A stretch of 33,388 bases of DNA from Plakobranchus ocellatus (lineage: Eukaryota > Mollusca > Gastropoda > Plakobranchidae): NCBI GenBank assembly GCA_019648995.1, contig BLXT01007308.1, forward strand, positions 1,757,835-1,791,222. Reading direction: 5' to 3'. Below are positions 19,410-30,818 of this stretch, one piece after another (the first letter of the stretch is position 1; every line of letters starts with the position of its first letter). Under the pieces are notes generated by a model that saw only the letters and a program-made list of their open reading frames with translations, had not been told where the DNA came from and searched no databases. The translations under genes and the position numbers were made by a program.

Positions 19410-20692
19410 CGTTATCAGGAGAAAAATCACTTTCCTTATTCAAACTTTTTATGACTTTTTTTACTCTAGTTTATCGAATTTTTTTTTTTTTTTTTTTTTT
19501 AATTTTATAACCAGTGCCTCAATAGCATTTCCTTTTGTAGTGAATTATGGAATCTATTGGGAGTAGGCGCTTCGGAAATGCAGCAATTTAATATTATTCA
19601 AATTTGATCAAAAATCTTTTTTTTTTTTTTAATGCAAGTTGTGATTATAATCGGCACATCTCGCCTATCGGGATGTTGGTATCACTCTTTTTTTATTACT
19701 GTCAATTTAATTTGATTTGGGGATAAGAGGAAGGGTTTTCTACATAATTTGTTTTTCACATTTAACTGGCCTCGTGTTTCGTGTACGTTAAGTACAAAAA
19801 AGAGGGGAGGGGGGGGGGGCAATAATTTCAAAGGCTACTTTTGGAGTGAGCTTTTTTCTTGTATGTAGAACGTACAGCCATTACCTAATGGTTAATCCAT
19901 TTTTTTTTAATTTTTACTCACTTTTTTGCCTTTTGAAGACATTTGAATGGTAACTGCAAGTTGACGTATATTTGTTTTCATCTACATTTTGCTGTCACAA
20001 ATTAGAGATGTTAATATTTTTCTTTTACGCTTTATAAAGTGTAAGATAAACCTTTAGAGCAGTTATAATTCTGGCAAAGAAGACTTGGTAGGCAAAATAC
20101 GTTCGACTTTGGGTGTTTTCTATTAATTGTATGTAACGGCACCATGGTCGACCTGCATAGCACAGCGGAAATTTCCGTATGAAACTACAAGGAGACACCG
20201 CTCTCATTTCATACGGTAGTTCTTTATGTTTTAGAACGTGCTCAATTTTTTCAACGTACTGTATCATATCATGCTTTTATTTACCAAAGCCGGAGGCTGT
20301 TATATTATTTAGCAGGCTGTATTATTACATTTCCGGGCCAAGACAGTATGGCCTCGTGATAGCCAGTACACACACAGCGTTTATCGATTCTCTTATGAAG
20401 CTAGGGTTAAGAGAAAGGCTACGTCATTTGGTGTGTGATACCAAGAAATATAACCAGACAAAAAAAATAATTTTTTTTCCCCATTGTATCAACAAGTTAC
20501 TTCTGATCCATGATACTGGCATTATTTAGCTTTAATCGAGACACGAGGTACTTTATCATACTGGCTATTTTTTTTTCGAGTGTACTTAGAGTTGGGACCA
20601 ATTAATAATCAATAAATTATTCATGTTTTGTATCACTGCTGTTTTACTTGAAATTTGATTAATCTCACACTTTACAATTAAACTTGTTATTA

Positions 20693-20693
<1 letters not shown>

Positions 20694-20746
<53 letters not shown>
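20694..20746. repeat. (TA)n microsatellite
   Basis: About 53 bp of uninterrupted TA. Confidence 0.95.
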
Positions 20747-20749
<3 letters not shown>

Positions 20750-21093
20750 CTCACTCGAATCAATCAAGTTTGTGCGTTTTGATCATTCATCATACTTCCC
20801 GTTTATTGAAGCGTTGCATCCAGACTGTTTGAAAAATCTTAAATGCGAGGTTAAAAAGCCATACTTAAAATGAGTCAATAGTATTGAATGAGAACATAGA
20901 CGAGTGAAAATACAATTTTATGGGATACCATTTCCTCTATTGAGCGATGCTAAAGGTTTTTTACAAAAAAAAACCCTGCAAACGGAAAATTCATGTAGTT
21001 AAATAGTGCTGGTCTACAGTAATGATAGAGTAAATGTTTGATCTTAATATTAAAATGTTGAGTCTATCACCTTATTGTCTGCTGCATCAAACA

Positions 21094-21097
<4 letters not shown>

Positions 21098-21173
<76 letters not shown>
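21098..21173. repeat. (TA)n microsatellite
   Basis: About 76 bp of uninterrupted TA, the longest such tract in the window. Confidence 0.95.
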
Positions 21174-21176
<3 letters not shown>

Positions 21177-21554
21177 CAAAGAGATAGAATCGTAGGGAAA
21201 GAGCATGTCCTTTTGCAGGAAAGGTTCGATTATTCGAGAAAAATTACAGTGAGAGTTGTGAGCTCAGGAATTATTTTCAGTTATTTAAAGCTGACACCAC
21301 AAGAGGTGGGTATACGCAAAAAATTAAAGGATTTTTAAGATGCTCTATTAATAGTGAATGAAATTAGTATATATCAAAATAATAGCCAAACCGCGTATGT
21401 AAATGTTCTGGACCAACAACGTGTAATATAAATATTTCTCATTTTAGGTTTCTCTGCAAGTTTTTTGATAGCAATGATATTCGCATTAACGAAGCTAAGC
21501 CTAGGAAGACAATACACAACTTTGAACGTTGCATCACAGTCAAATTCAGGAAAC

Positions 21555-21559
<5 letters not shown>

Positions 21560-21605
<46 letters not shown>
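21560..21605. repeat. (GA)n microsatellite
   Basis: Uninterrupted GA of about 46 bp. Confidence 0.95.
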
Positions 21606-21609
<4 letters not shown>

Positions 21610-22093
21610 GAAGAGCAAAATAGAATTATTCATTTATAAGCATTAAAAAAAAAAAAAAGACTGGGAGCAAGACTACATTAGTTTCTATTGTATTCTGATA
21701 GCGATAAAACTACAGCCTTGAAAAAAATGTTACAGGTATAATAATGTCAAGTGTAAATAGGAGATAATGGTTTTATTGGGAATCATTCTTAAGCTTTCTA
21801 AAGGAGTGAGGCTTTTGTAGACTAATGTGTCTACAAAATTTCGATATCACTTTTTTCCCGATATACTTGTCTTTTTTTAATTATCGCATAACTTTATTGG
21901 CTAGCCATTGCTACATTATTATGTAGGCTATACGTGAATAATTCGTTTCTCTGCAACTTTACCGCAGGTACTAACTGTAGTCTTTGGCTGTTCATACACC
22001 TCAAAAAGGTGTAGGTATTTGTATTGTTGCAAACATTAAAGGGACTGAATTCTTCAAACAAAAATATTAAAAGAAAGAGTACTCTCCCCTCCC

Positions 22094-22148
22094 GTCGCCG
22101 TAGCGATTTCTGCCATAAACACAGATTATTACGGGTTGCTAGAGCCGC
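22094..22148 (+). promoter_or_regulatory. Candidate ENKUR promoter with two RFX X-box-like sites
   Basis: About 55-110 bp upstream of the ENKUR start is a locally GC-richer patch. It has GTCGCCGTAGCGAT (22094-22107) and GTTGCTAGAGCCGC (22135-22148). Both resemble degenerate X-box (RFX) sites, which commonly drive ciliary genes. The match is loose and rests on known family biology, so this is a suggestion only. No TATA box is evident. Confidence 0.25.
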
Positions 22149-22200
22149 CATTGTCAAACGCCCAAACAGAGAAGGGTTACTCCAAGCTAAAACCAACAAG

Positions 22201-22274
22201 ATGACATCTTACGATGAGCCTTCGATCTACAACCTTTTGGCAGTAGAAGAAACAAAGGAGCAGAAACCAAAGAA
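22201..22274 (+). CDS. ENKUR: ENKUR coding exon 1
   Basis: Starts at ATG and carries the SIYNLL block. It ends before a GTAAGT donor at 22275, leaving two bases of a lysine codon (phase 2). Confidence 0.9.
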
Positions 22275-25200
22275 GTAAGTTATATTATTAACAATGCATA
22301 ACGAAATAAGCCTAGCCTCTCTAAAATATTATTTATTATCTGGCATCTAGAATTATCAGCGCCGAATTATCCCTGCAAGTTTGCAATTTATCTCTGTTGC
22401 TTAGGTCTAGATTCAGTTATATGTCTCATATCCAGCCTAAATGTCGTGAGGATAGAGTGTAGGCCTTGCTAGAGATATCTAAGGTGTACATTAGGCTAAA
22501 TCATTTAATATCGTCACTGTGCAACGATTTTAGCATGTCATTTTATAAACTTTTGAGATAATTAACAAAATGTGTTTAGATCTATATCCTTATTTCTTTT
22601 GACTAATGCTTTTTTAAAATCTATTAACTTATTAAAAACTCTGTACATTTGCGCATTTTCAATCTGTAAACATGATCAGACAGATATTGTTTTCCCGATT
22701 ACAATCATAGGCCTATATCATTTGCATGTCGGCATTAGTCTGACTTATGCCAAAATCGTAGCACAGTGACGATTTATAATCTATATCTAGATTCTAGATT
22801 AGATCTGGTGTTGGAAATGAAAATATATCAAAATGAAAAGATCAAATCCACAAGACTTTGTATTATGGCGAGGGATGTAAACCATCTTGGATTATGTCTA
22901 GTTTGATATATCATTAGAAGATTTTTTGCGTGAAATCTGACTTTAGGCTCGTTTTAGTGGCTATATGCTAAAAATAACTCAGGTACAGGCTCAAGACTTG
23001 TATATCTATCTTCATCAGCTACTGACAAGGGTTACAGGTAAAAAATTGTGAATGTATCGGAAAGACTTTCAATTATGCACACATAGTAATATTCTGAGAA
23101 GAATGACAAAATGAAAGCAATTTTAGTCAACTGTTGGCAACTTAAACATTTATCAACTTTTATAAAAAATAATTGCTAACAGAGATAGATCTATATCTTT
23201 TTCAATTTTGGAAACAATTATCCCCACAGATCGCCCTCTTGGCCAAATTTTAGTAGATGAAATATGTTTAAGCAATTAATTTAGAAAAAAAAAGCCAATT
23301 ATCCCAAGAAACCGTTTTAGTTTCACACTCTTATCTTGGTTAGCAGTCAAACTTTCATAAATTTAATTTTTTTGAGTGCAAATTCCGAAGTCTTGCTGAG
23401 GCGTCATTTGAAAGTTGCACTATTTATTAGCAACTTCTTCATTTCATCGGTGGCTGATGAAGGTGGATCTGGAGGTTGGGCCTATCCCCGAATTTTCCCG
23501 AAAATACTCCATTTCAAACGTTTTATTTGGTATCACTGATACATCACTGATATCAGTACTTGAATTAGTTAATTTGCCAAAAAGTTGTCAAAAAAATATT
23601 CATCTGCAATGATTTAAATTTTTTGGGATTTAGCCTGTTACTTTTGATAATGAGGATTAGATTTATTGAGTTTAACAGCATCTAAGATTGTTACTGACTT
23701 TTATTAATCAATACATTGATTTGGTTAGTATTGTTGATATAGGCATTATTGAAAGTTTGGATTTAATAATCACCCACACAGATCATAACCTAGAGTTCAA
23801 CATCTAATCACAAGAAGGGTGTCTCTCCTATTTATTATTCAACCATATTAAAACATGAAATAAGTCATGCCTTTCTTACCCATGCACAGGAATATCTATC
23901 ATCATTATTGTTTGATATGAATTTATAATGCATTTCTGTAGCTATTATTTTCAGTTTGTAGCTTTCAGGCTACCAAGAAAAGCTTAAAAATGGCTAAATT
24001 TGAGCCATACATAATGTGTGTTATGTAATATTACGTAATATTATGTAATCTTTCAGAAATACTTGGCCAGATATAAGATTTTTACTATTCTTTTTTTTTG
24101 GACTCAGCGTCCCAAAATACATACACCTACCAAATATCATATTTTTATCTTAATTATCAAAGAAAATATGCAATTTTTTGTGTAAATTCAATGAAATACT
24201 GCTACCACCATCAGTTGCTTATTCTTATACTAAATTTGTCCAAATAAATTGGCCCATCCCACACCTTTCAAAAGGCCATAACTTTTTTCATTATTGGTGG
24301 ATTTTGATGATTCAAAAAGCAATTTATTCAGAAATAGCAGTTCTAGCAAAAAATATCACCTATAAGTGATTTGAATTTTTTTGGTTGCCTTGCTATATTG
24401 TTAGGCAATGGCCCATTGGAAGTCCTTCAGCCCTCTCACTCCTTAGCGCTGCCTTGGCCTCAAAGTGCTTCATGACCTTTTTTTTTTTTAACCCATCTCA
24501 ATTCAACTTTTCAAGCCATGAAGATTTCATGCGGCTATTTTCTTTGTTCCAAAGATTGTATTGTTCGTTCATAATACAATGAATATGATACTTCAAATCT
24601 GCCATGATCAGCGATTAATTTGCAAAGATGTAATAATTGGAGACTGAAAAGCATCTCTTATTGTGCCATTGTTCTAACTCCATGACTTGTTATAAAAGGA
24701 CTTTGTTGATAAGTTTGTGGTCTCATCTTTATAAGTGTTAAGATAAATAATGAAAAAGAAAGACAGAGAAGAAAACATCTTTAAGAGACCTTAACAGATT
24801 CTTTTAGATTATAGCTACTAACTAAACTCAAACTTTAAGGATAGTACAAATACTATGAAAAGTAAGCAATAGAATAGCCAGAGATTTATTTGCATCTTCA
24901 TGTGTATTTTTAGTCCACTGCATGTTCCTAGTTGTTGAAAAATGCAATTATGAAGGAAAGATATTCAGCGGCCAAATCGCTCTGCATAATAAATAAGTTA
25001 TAATTTTAAATCTTAGGCAAATGATATTTTTGTAGCACCTGCCTTCTCTCTATGGTATTATCCTGCAAACTTTTGTTATTGAGTCAAGAGTTGAATATCA
25101 AGTTTTTTACATTGATCTGCAGTGTCCTTTTTTTCCCATTTGATTCCTTTTTTTTCATAACTATCATAAAAACCAGCAATTAAAAACTAGCAAAAGGCAA

Positions 25201-27771
25201 ATGATTAACATTCATTTAAATTTAGATATTACAAATAGATTCAGGTGAAAAAAGTAGATCTATGTCTCTTTCCTTTGGGGTAAATGAACTTTTAGTATTG
25301 ATAGGTGACCTCTTTTTGTCATCATAATTATGTTCGTAAGATGTTTGGTTTATACAGAGTATGGGTGCATCTGATACTGATTTTTTTTTTATAGAATGAA
25401 GCATTATTAAATAACATTACACTCAGAAGTATAAAATCCAGGCATTGACATATTTCAATTGTAAAGATGGCAACCTATATTTAGGCAGTCCCTCTTTTTT
25501 TTATTTAAGCTGTTTGGTTTATTTACATAGCAGGGGTGCTCAGAAACTGATTTTTTAAAAACGAAGCATTACTTAATGCCATTGCGCTTAGAAATTTGAG
25601 ATTTATGCATTGAAATATTTCGAACATAAATGATGACTACCCATGTTTAGGAAATCCCCCATCTAAGTTCCCTACTCATGATGAGTATTGCCTTAGCTGT
25701 GGCATTTATGAATGAATTCAAAAAGTTTGGATAAAATATATGTGCTATTCAAATGCACATGATAAACATTTTTTTTCTTTTTCATTTCCAAAATATGAGG
25801 TCAAAATGGATAATAAACTGTGTCCCAAAAATTTTTTTCCAGGTACACTTCAAAATTCAGACAAAATGTCAAACAAGAATATGTGTCTGGACGGGATGGG
25901 AATAAAACTATGGGCCCAGCCAAAGTGGCAGTCCCACCACCCACTGATTATCTGAAAAAGCATGAAAAAGAACCTCAGCTTCCAAAAAGTATGTACATGT
26001 ACTTCTGCTTCTTTCTAAGTTTTTTACTTAACGGGGTGGCTCTGCAATGTTACTGATACAAAAAACTCTTACAGTGGTTTCAAAATAACACTTCAGGATC
26101 AGCACTTATAAGTAGGTTCGACTATGTAATTGTAAGCCTCCCTCTAATGAGGAAATAAGAGTTAGAATTTATCATGTACAATGCGGTTCATGTGAAAGCA
26201 ATTGGATTTTTTTCTTCTTACTTAATTTTTTCTTCAAGCATGAGAAATTAAAAAGGGAGATAACAAATGAAAGTTTAATGTAAAGCACCCTGAAACCTGC
26301 ATAGATCTTCACCAATTGCAGATTTAATTTAAGTCACTAAAAGTAGGAAACAAAACTGAAAACATCAAATCGCAAACATCACAATAAAATGCAATTTTGC
26401 GAATGTGTCTAATGGAAGTGTGAACAGCTTTGAAACAAATTATTTCTATACATTATATAGGCTGTAAATATACATATATATCAGTGTCCTTTATCTTTGT
26501 TTCTTTTTTTTTTCTTCAGAGGAAACATTTAAATATCCCGATGAAGACAGAAGAAGACCTCCTGTTCCAAAGAAAGATGACACACCTCTTATGGGCCTTA
26601 AAACAACTAAAAACTTTATCAGTACAAATGCAGTTGAAAATATCTCTGCAGTCCCAAAGCTTCCTGCAAAGAAATATGCTGATACCAGACATGGAGACAC
26701 TCATAATCTGGTACCTTCAGGTTATGAACCTGTCTATGTGCACAAGAAGGTAAATTGCTTTTCTTTTTTGGTAAAAATCAAGAGTTGTTGACATGTGACA
26801 ATGTTCAAATTAGAAAAAAAAAAAAAAAAAAATCAAAAGTGCTATTTTCCACCATCATCCATTGCCAAGGGCAATGAAAAAAGATTTAAGTTAATGTTCG
26901 TTAAATCATTGAAAATTATTCCTCTTTTCTCTTTTTGGTAGGAATTATGACAATTTATGTTTAAATAACTCCAGTATTTTGATTTCTTAATTAATTTTAA
27001 TTTGTTTACTTTGAAGAAATACCAAGTTTATGATCAAAAGATGAAATTTGTGAATCTGTGCATAAGATTCTAAAGTGATAAGTGATACCTGATTGGATTT
27101 TGGAACATTCAAGCATATTGGGTATTTGCATACTTTTCTTACTTTTGTTAACAATAACACCTTATAACTATTTGGATTCATTGAACCATCCTTCTCTAAA
27201 TTAGACATTCTTAGTTGCAACTTACATATGCTTTATTTATTTAAATAAAGGTGATATTCGTGGATTAAAGAGTGGTGTTAAAAAATAAAAAAATAATATT
27301 GTGTAAAAACACATTTTTTGCTCTTGATTTTCTATATTTTTGATATTAAGAGGAACATATTGTCATTGATTTTTCATGTGCAGGCAAGTATATAGATAGC
27401 TGTAAGAAAAATCTATACTGTTTTTTCTTGTTTTTTTTTTTTTATTATCGAAGGAATTTGGTGAGGTCCCTACCTATTTGACAAAACGCAAGGAAGAAAT
27501 CAAGAGAGCCCAAGAGGAGTATGACCAATACATAGCTGAACATTTCAGGCGTGGAGCCCTACGTCAGCTGACAGAAGAAGAGCGGGCAGCTATACTGGAT
27601 GGTCTAAAGGTTAACTGGGAGGACATTCACGATCAGTACCAAGGATTGTCTGTTGTACCTGACACTGCACCCAAGAAGAACAGGAAGGAAAGAATGGAAG
27701 CTCAAATGAAACAACTTGAGAGAGACATTGAATTGTTTCAAAAGCACAAAATAATTTACATTGGGAATTAG
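22201..27771 (+). CDS. ENKUR: Enkurin, complete spliced CDS (4 exons, 255 aa)
   Basis: Joining exons 22201-22274, 25843-25988, 26520-26749 and 27454-27771 gives 255 residues, close to the ~256 of mammalian enkurin. Enkurin is an axonemal and sperm-flagellum adaptor known to bind calmodulin and TRPC channels and to sit inside ciliary doublet microtubules. Recognisable blocks in order are SIYNLL near the N-terminus, KTMGPAKVAVPPPTDYLKKH (about residues 46-65), a proline-rich RRRPPVPKK segment, PLMGLKTTKNFISTNAVENI, and a highly conserved C-terminal enkurin domain from about residue 151 to the end, ending KHKIIYIGN. The introns are GT-AG with phases 2, 1 and 0. The start at 22201 was chosen because SIYNLL follows it at the same distance as in known enkurins; the frame stays open upstream to an ATG at 22024, which looks like 5' UTR. 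No disruptions are seen, so this is probably a functional gene. Confidence 0.96.
22275..25842 (+). other. ENKUR intron 1 (3.57 kb)
   Basis: AT-rich intron bounded by GTAAGT and TTCCAG. It contains the 169-bp duplication near its 3' end. Short open frames inside have no recognisable protein similarity. Nothing else is seen. Confidence 0.85.
25342..25680. repeat. 169-bp tandem duplication in ENKUR intron 1
   Basis: Two diverged units start at 25342 and 25511, both with TGTTTGGTTTAT. Shared blocks follow in order: ACTGATTTTTT, GAAGCATTA, CATTGA-ATATTTC and TTTAGG. Identity looks to be roughly 70%, so this is an old duplication. Confidence 0.75.
25843..25988 (+). CDS. ENKUR: ENKUR coding exon 2
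   Basis: Preceded by a pyrimidine tract and CAG at 25840-25842 and followed by a GTATGT donor. It encodes the GPAKVAVPPP...YLKKHEKE block and leaves one base (phase 1). Confidence 0.93.
26520..26749 (+). CDS. ENKUR: ENKUR coding exon 3
   Basis: Acceptor TTCTTCAG ends at 26519 and donor GTAAAT starts at 26750. It encodes the proline-rich stretch and the KNFISTNAVENI block, ending in phase 0. Confidence 0.94.
27454..27771 (+). CDS. ENKUR: ENKUR coding exon 4 with stop
   Basis: A poly-T tract and ATCGAAG precede the exon, and TAG lies at 27769-27771. It encodes the charged, helical enkurin domain of 105 residues, including KRKEEIKRAQEEYDQ and the terminal KHKIIYIGN. Confidence 0.95.
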   Translation, partial: EFGEVPTYLTKRKEEIKRAQEEYDQYIAEHFRRGALRQLTEEERAAILDGLKVNWEDIHDQYQGLSVVPDTAPKKNRKERMEAQMKQLERDIELFQKHKIIYIGN

Positions 27772-28184
27772 GCTTGGTTTGATCTTTTTTTTTTTTTTTT
27801 TTTCAGAAATGTATAAAGGAATTGTTTTGAGCAATAAGAATGAATCCAGTTTATTACCTGTGTAGCAAAACTATAGAGAGAAGAGAAAAGTTTCAGCATA
27901 GTGATCGTTAGAATATATATCAACTGCTTGCAATTAAAAATAGACATTTTTTTTAAATGACAGCTTGTTTAATAAGGATGAAGACTCACTGTAAATACAT
28001 GTACTGAAATAGTTGCACAAGGCAAGTCTTGAAGCTGAATAAGAAAACGAATTTTTCAGTGATATTTCATAAATAATATACATTTTATTATGGTTTTCGT
28101 TTTCCTTCTGTGCAACAGTCATTATTTTGTCTGACATTTCAGGAATGCTCTTTTAAAGTACTGTTATCAAGTGGAATTTGCATC

Positions 28185-28190
28185 ATTAAA
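28185..28190 (+). terminator. Candidate ENKUR poly(A) signal (ATTAAA)
   Basis: ATTAAA lies about 415 bp after the ENKUR stop and is followed within 20-40 bp by a GT/T-rich element (about 28205-28228). Canonical AATAAA copies occur at 28336 and 29490, so a longer 3' UTR is possible. Confidence 0.4.
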
Positions 28191-28588
28191 GCAGATTGAG
28201 TATGAGATATATGAGTTTGTTTTTTCCATCCCATCGATTCATATAAATACACTTTTATTTGTCTGCCTTTGCATTAATACAGTTGCTAATGCTATTAAGG
28301 AAGAAAAGAAAAAAGAATTTCTATAATAATCAATCAATAAAAATAAGGTCAAGTCAAAAAAATATTGTTTCATGGAATTTCATTCTAATTTTAGGCAGAT
28401 TGCTTATACCATTAAACAGTTTTCAATATTTTTCCTTTTTTTTTCATTTTATGATCATTTTCTTTCAAATCAAAATTTTTGTTTTCGAAGCATATATATA
28501 CTTTCCTATGTGAACAGAACATTTTAATTAAATTTATTTTATACAATGACAAAGAAATTTAGTTTTTTGTTTGATCAATTATTCAAAT

Positions 28589-28730
28589 GATTTATAACAA
28601 AAAAAGAGCATGTGCCTATGGCCTTAAAATTTCTAAATTTCTTGCAATTCATTGTAACATGATTTATAAACTAAAAGAGCATGTATCCGTGGCCTTTAAA
28701 TTTCTAGATTTCCTGCAATTCAACATCTCA
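28589..28730. repeat. 72-bp tandem duplication
   Basis: Units start at 28589 and 28661 with GATTTATAA. Each contains AAAAGAGCATGT, then TGGCCTT, AAATTTCTA and TGCAATTCA in the same order and spacing. Confidence 0.8.
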
Positions 28731-30647
28731 GTTTTATATCTTCAACGAAATATCCAAATTTTGCAAAGACTTCACATTTACTAGCTCTACATGCAATGAA
28801 TTTTACTGTATTTAGATGTAAGGATTCTTTATTATTTAAAGTTCATGTTACATTAAAAAAAAACATCTTGTTTGTTGTAATGTTTCAAATTCAAGCTGTC
28901 TTTGTTCAATTCTTGATTTGGGATTGGAAAAGGCTTGGAAATAAAAAGCGCATAACTTTCAGTGTAATGTAATATTACTATCAGCACGAACATGTGCTTC
29001 ACAGTATCAAGCCTAATGTCTCATTTTAAAAACTGCATGATATCTCACATTATTAAAACACTCATAAGAATCTTTACAAGCACATTAACTTCAGATGAAG
29101 ATTTGTAAAATACCACGTCAATCATTCTGTGTCAGACTCTTTTTCCACCTTCCTTTTAAGTTCATATGCCTTATTGCTGTTTCAATCATTAATACTACCT
29201 GAAACACTCTTCTGTGAGTTTAACAAAGGTGATAATTAGATTGCTGTATTTTAATTCTGCATCAAAACATGTTATTCAACACTTTTCACCACACATTTTA
29301 TTGAGGAATTCATTAGGACTGACCATTAGGCATATTATGTTTGTACTTATAACATGACAATGTCAGACATTTTCACATGGTAAAAATTTAATCAATTTCA
29401 AGTCCATTGTAAATTTGTATTTTTCATATATTGTTTATTTATTTATATTAATCAAAGAAAAGTTATTGTGCCACCTCATTCTTTCATTCAATAAAAACAA
29501 GCAGTTCAGAGACATAAATAGCACATAGTAAATCTTGCTTAACAACTCACTCTTCATAAATTTAAGCTTCAATTATTTGATTTAGTTTCAAGTTTAAAAA
29601 AAAAAAAAAAAAAAGCATTAAAACCAAAAGAAACAAATAGAAAAAACAATTGCTTTACTAATAATGCAAGAAACTTTAGAGATATCAATGGAATGACATC
29701 ACACATGGCAAAAAGCAGGTTTTATTTGAGGAAAAAAAACTTTGATGTTTTCAGATCAAATTAAACAAGCTGGAAAAGTATAGTTAAGAAAATGATAATG
29801 AAATTTTAAAAAAAAAGATAAGCTTAGAAAAAACCAAAATGGATGCATATTGCATACCTTGAGGGTAATTGCATTTCAAGTTTTAAAAAAATAGCCCAAA
29901 TCCATTTGATTTTTTTCAGTATGAGATTCTTGTTGGCTTCATCCAAATATAACTATCACCATTTCTCACAAACTCCGGCAAATTGAATGCTGTTTTAAGT
30001 AAAGGTTTCTTGTATAAAATATCATACAATTTAGTTTCCAGAAACAGATAATTTATCATCACTGCGCTCCAAAATACAATTTTTAGAATCATTGCCAGCC
30101 TGAGTCCAAGAGCTATTAGATAATGTTCATATTATAGAAATGCACCAATGCATGTTTCAAAAAACATGAATCAAACAAATGGAAAATGATATTGTAAAGA
30201 GAACAAAAACTTCAGATTTTCCTTTATATCTTTTTTTAAAAAATCTTAAATGAATTAGGCCATAATGTTAGCCAAGTGATAATTTATACGTATATCCTTT
30301 TCCTTATAACCATTTCAACAAAATTTTAAGATCCAAGTCCTTTATGATAATTGTGCGTTGGAGATAAAAATTTATATTATGTGCAGGTTAATAGGTTAAC
30401 TTCTAAAAGATTATTATTTTGTGGAGGATAGAAAAAGGATTAAAAATATGCTTTTTTATCCAGCCTATAGAGTCTTATCCTTTTCCTTGTCAAATTTCAA
30501 TGCACATTTAGATATGAATGACTGAATGTGCATATTTTAAACATAATGCTGCATGTATAGATTTCTATCAGTATCACTTATTTATGCATATAATTTCTTG
30601 TTTATAGACTTCAAGAGACTTTTCCAACACCCATATTACAAAACTAT

Positions 30648-30818
30648 TCAAATATCCAGCTCCTCCTTAAAGGACAAACTGTCATCAGCAGAGGAAGTGT
30701 TCAGTTCAGCAGCTGCACTTGTGCTTGCATCACCAGCACTCGGGTCTGCTTTGGGCTTGTATACACGCATCTCACGCTCATAGCGCTCTTTTTCTCTTTC
30801 ATACATCTCATAATATAT
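30648..30818 (-). CDS. HMG-box gene, last coding exon
   Basis: Acceptor CTCCAG precedes IYYEMYEREKERYEREM (helix 3), then a low-complexity Ser/Ala/acidic tail and TGA. It has 56 codons plus the stop. Confidence 0.92.
   Translation of the reverse strand: MYYEMYEREKERYEREMRVYKPKADPSAGDASTSAAAELNTSSADDSLSFKEELDI

Larger units (their letters stand above)
19409..22023. other. Non-coding, microsatellite-rich upstream region of ENKUR
   Basis: Poly-T (19479-19500), two long (TA)n tracts and one (GA)n tract. No coding sequence or RNA gene is recognised. Confidence 0.55.
27772..30647. other. Convergent intergenic/3' UTR region
   Basis: Lies between the two converging stop codons. It is AT-rich with poly-T at 27786-27803 and poly-A at 29598-29614. 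It includes the ENKUR poly(A) candidates and a 72-bp tandem duplication. On the minus strand AATAAA reads at 29726-29721, a possible HMG-gene poly(A) signal. No coding content is recognised. Confidence 0.6.

Noticed and set aside
22024-22200. N-terminal extension of enkurin from the ATG at 22024
   Set aside because: In frame, but known enkurins start just before the SIYNLL-type block; the extension is basic and low in family similarity.
23430-24380. Possible duplicated segment within ENKUR intron 1 (GTGATTTGAATTTTTTTGG-like blocks)
   Set aside because: Only short T-rich matches; the alignment is not convincing by eye.
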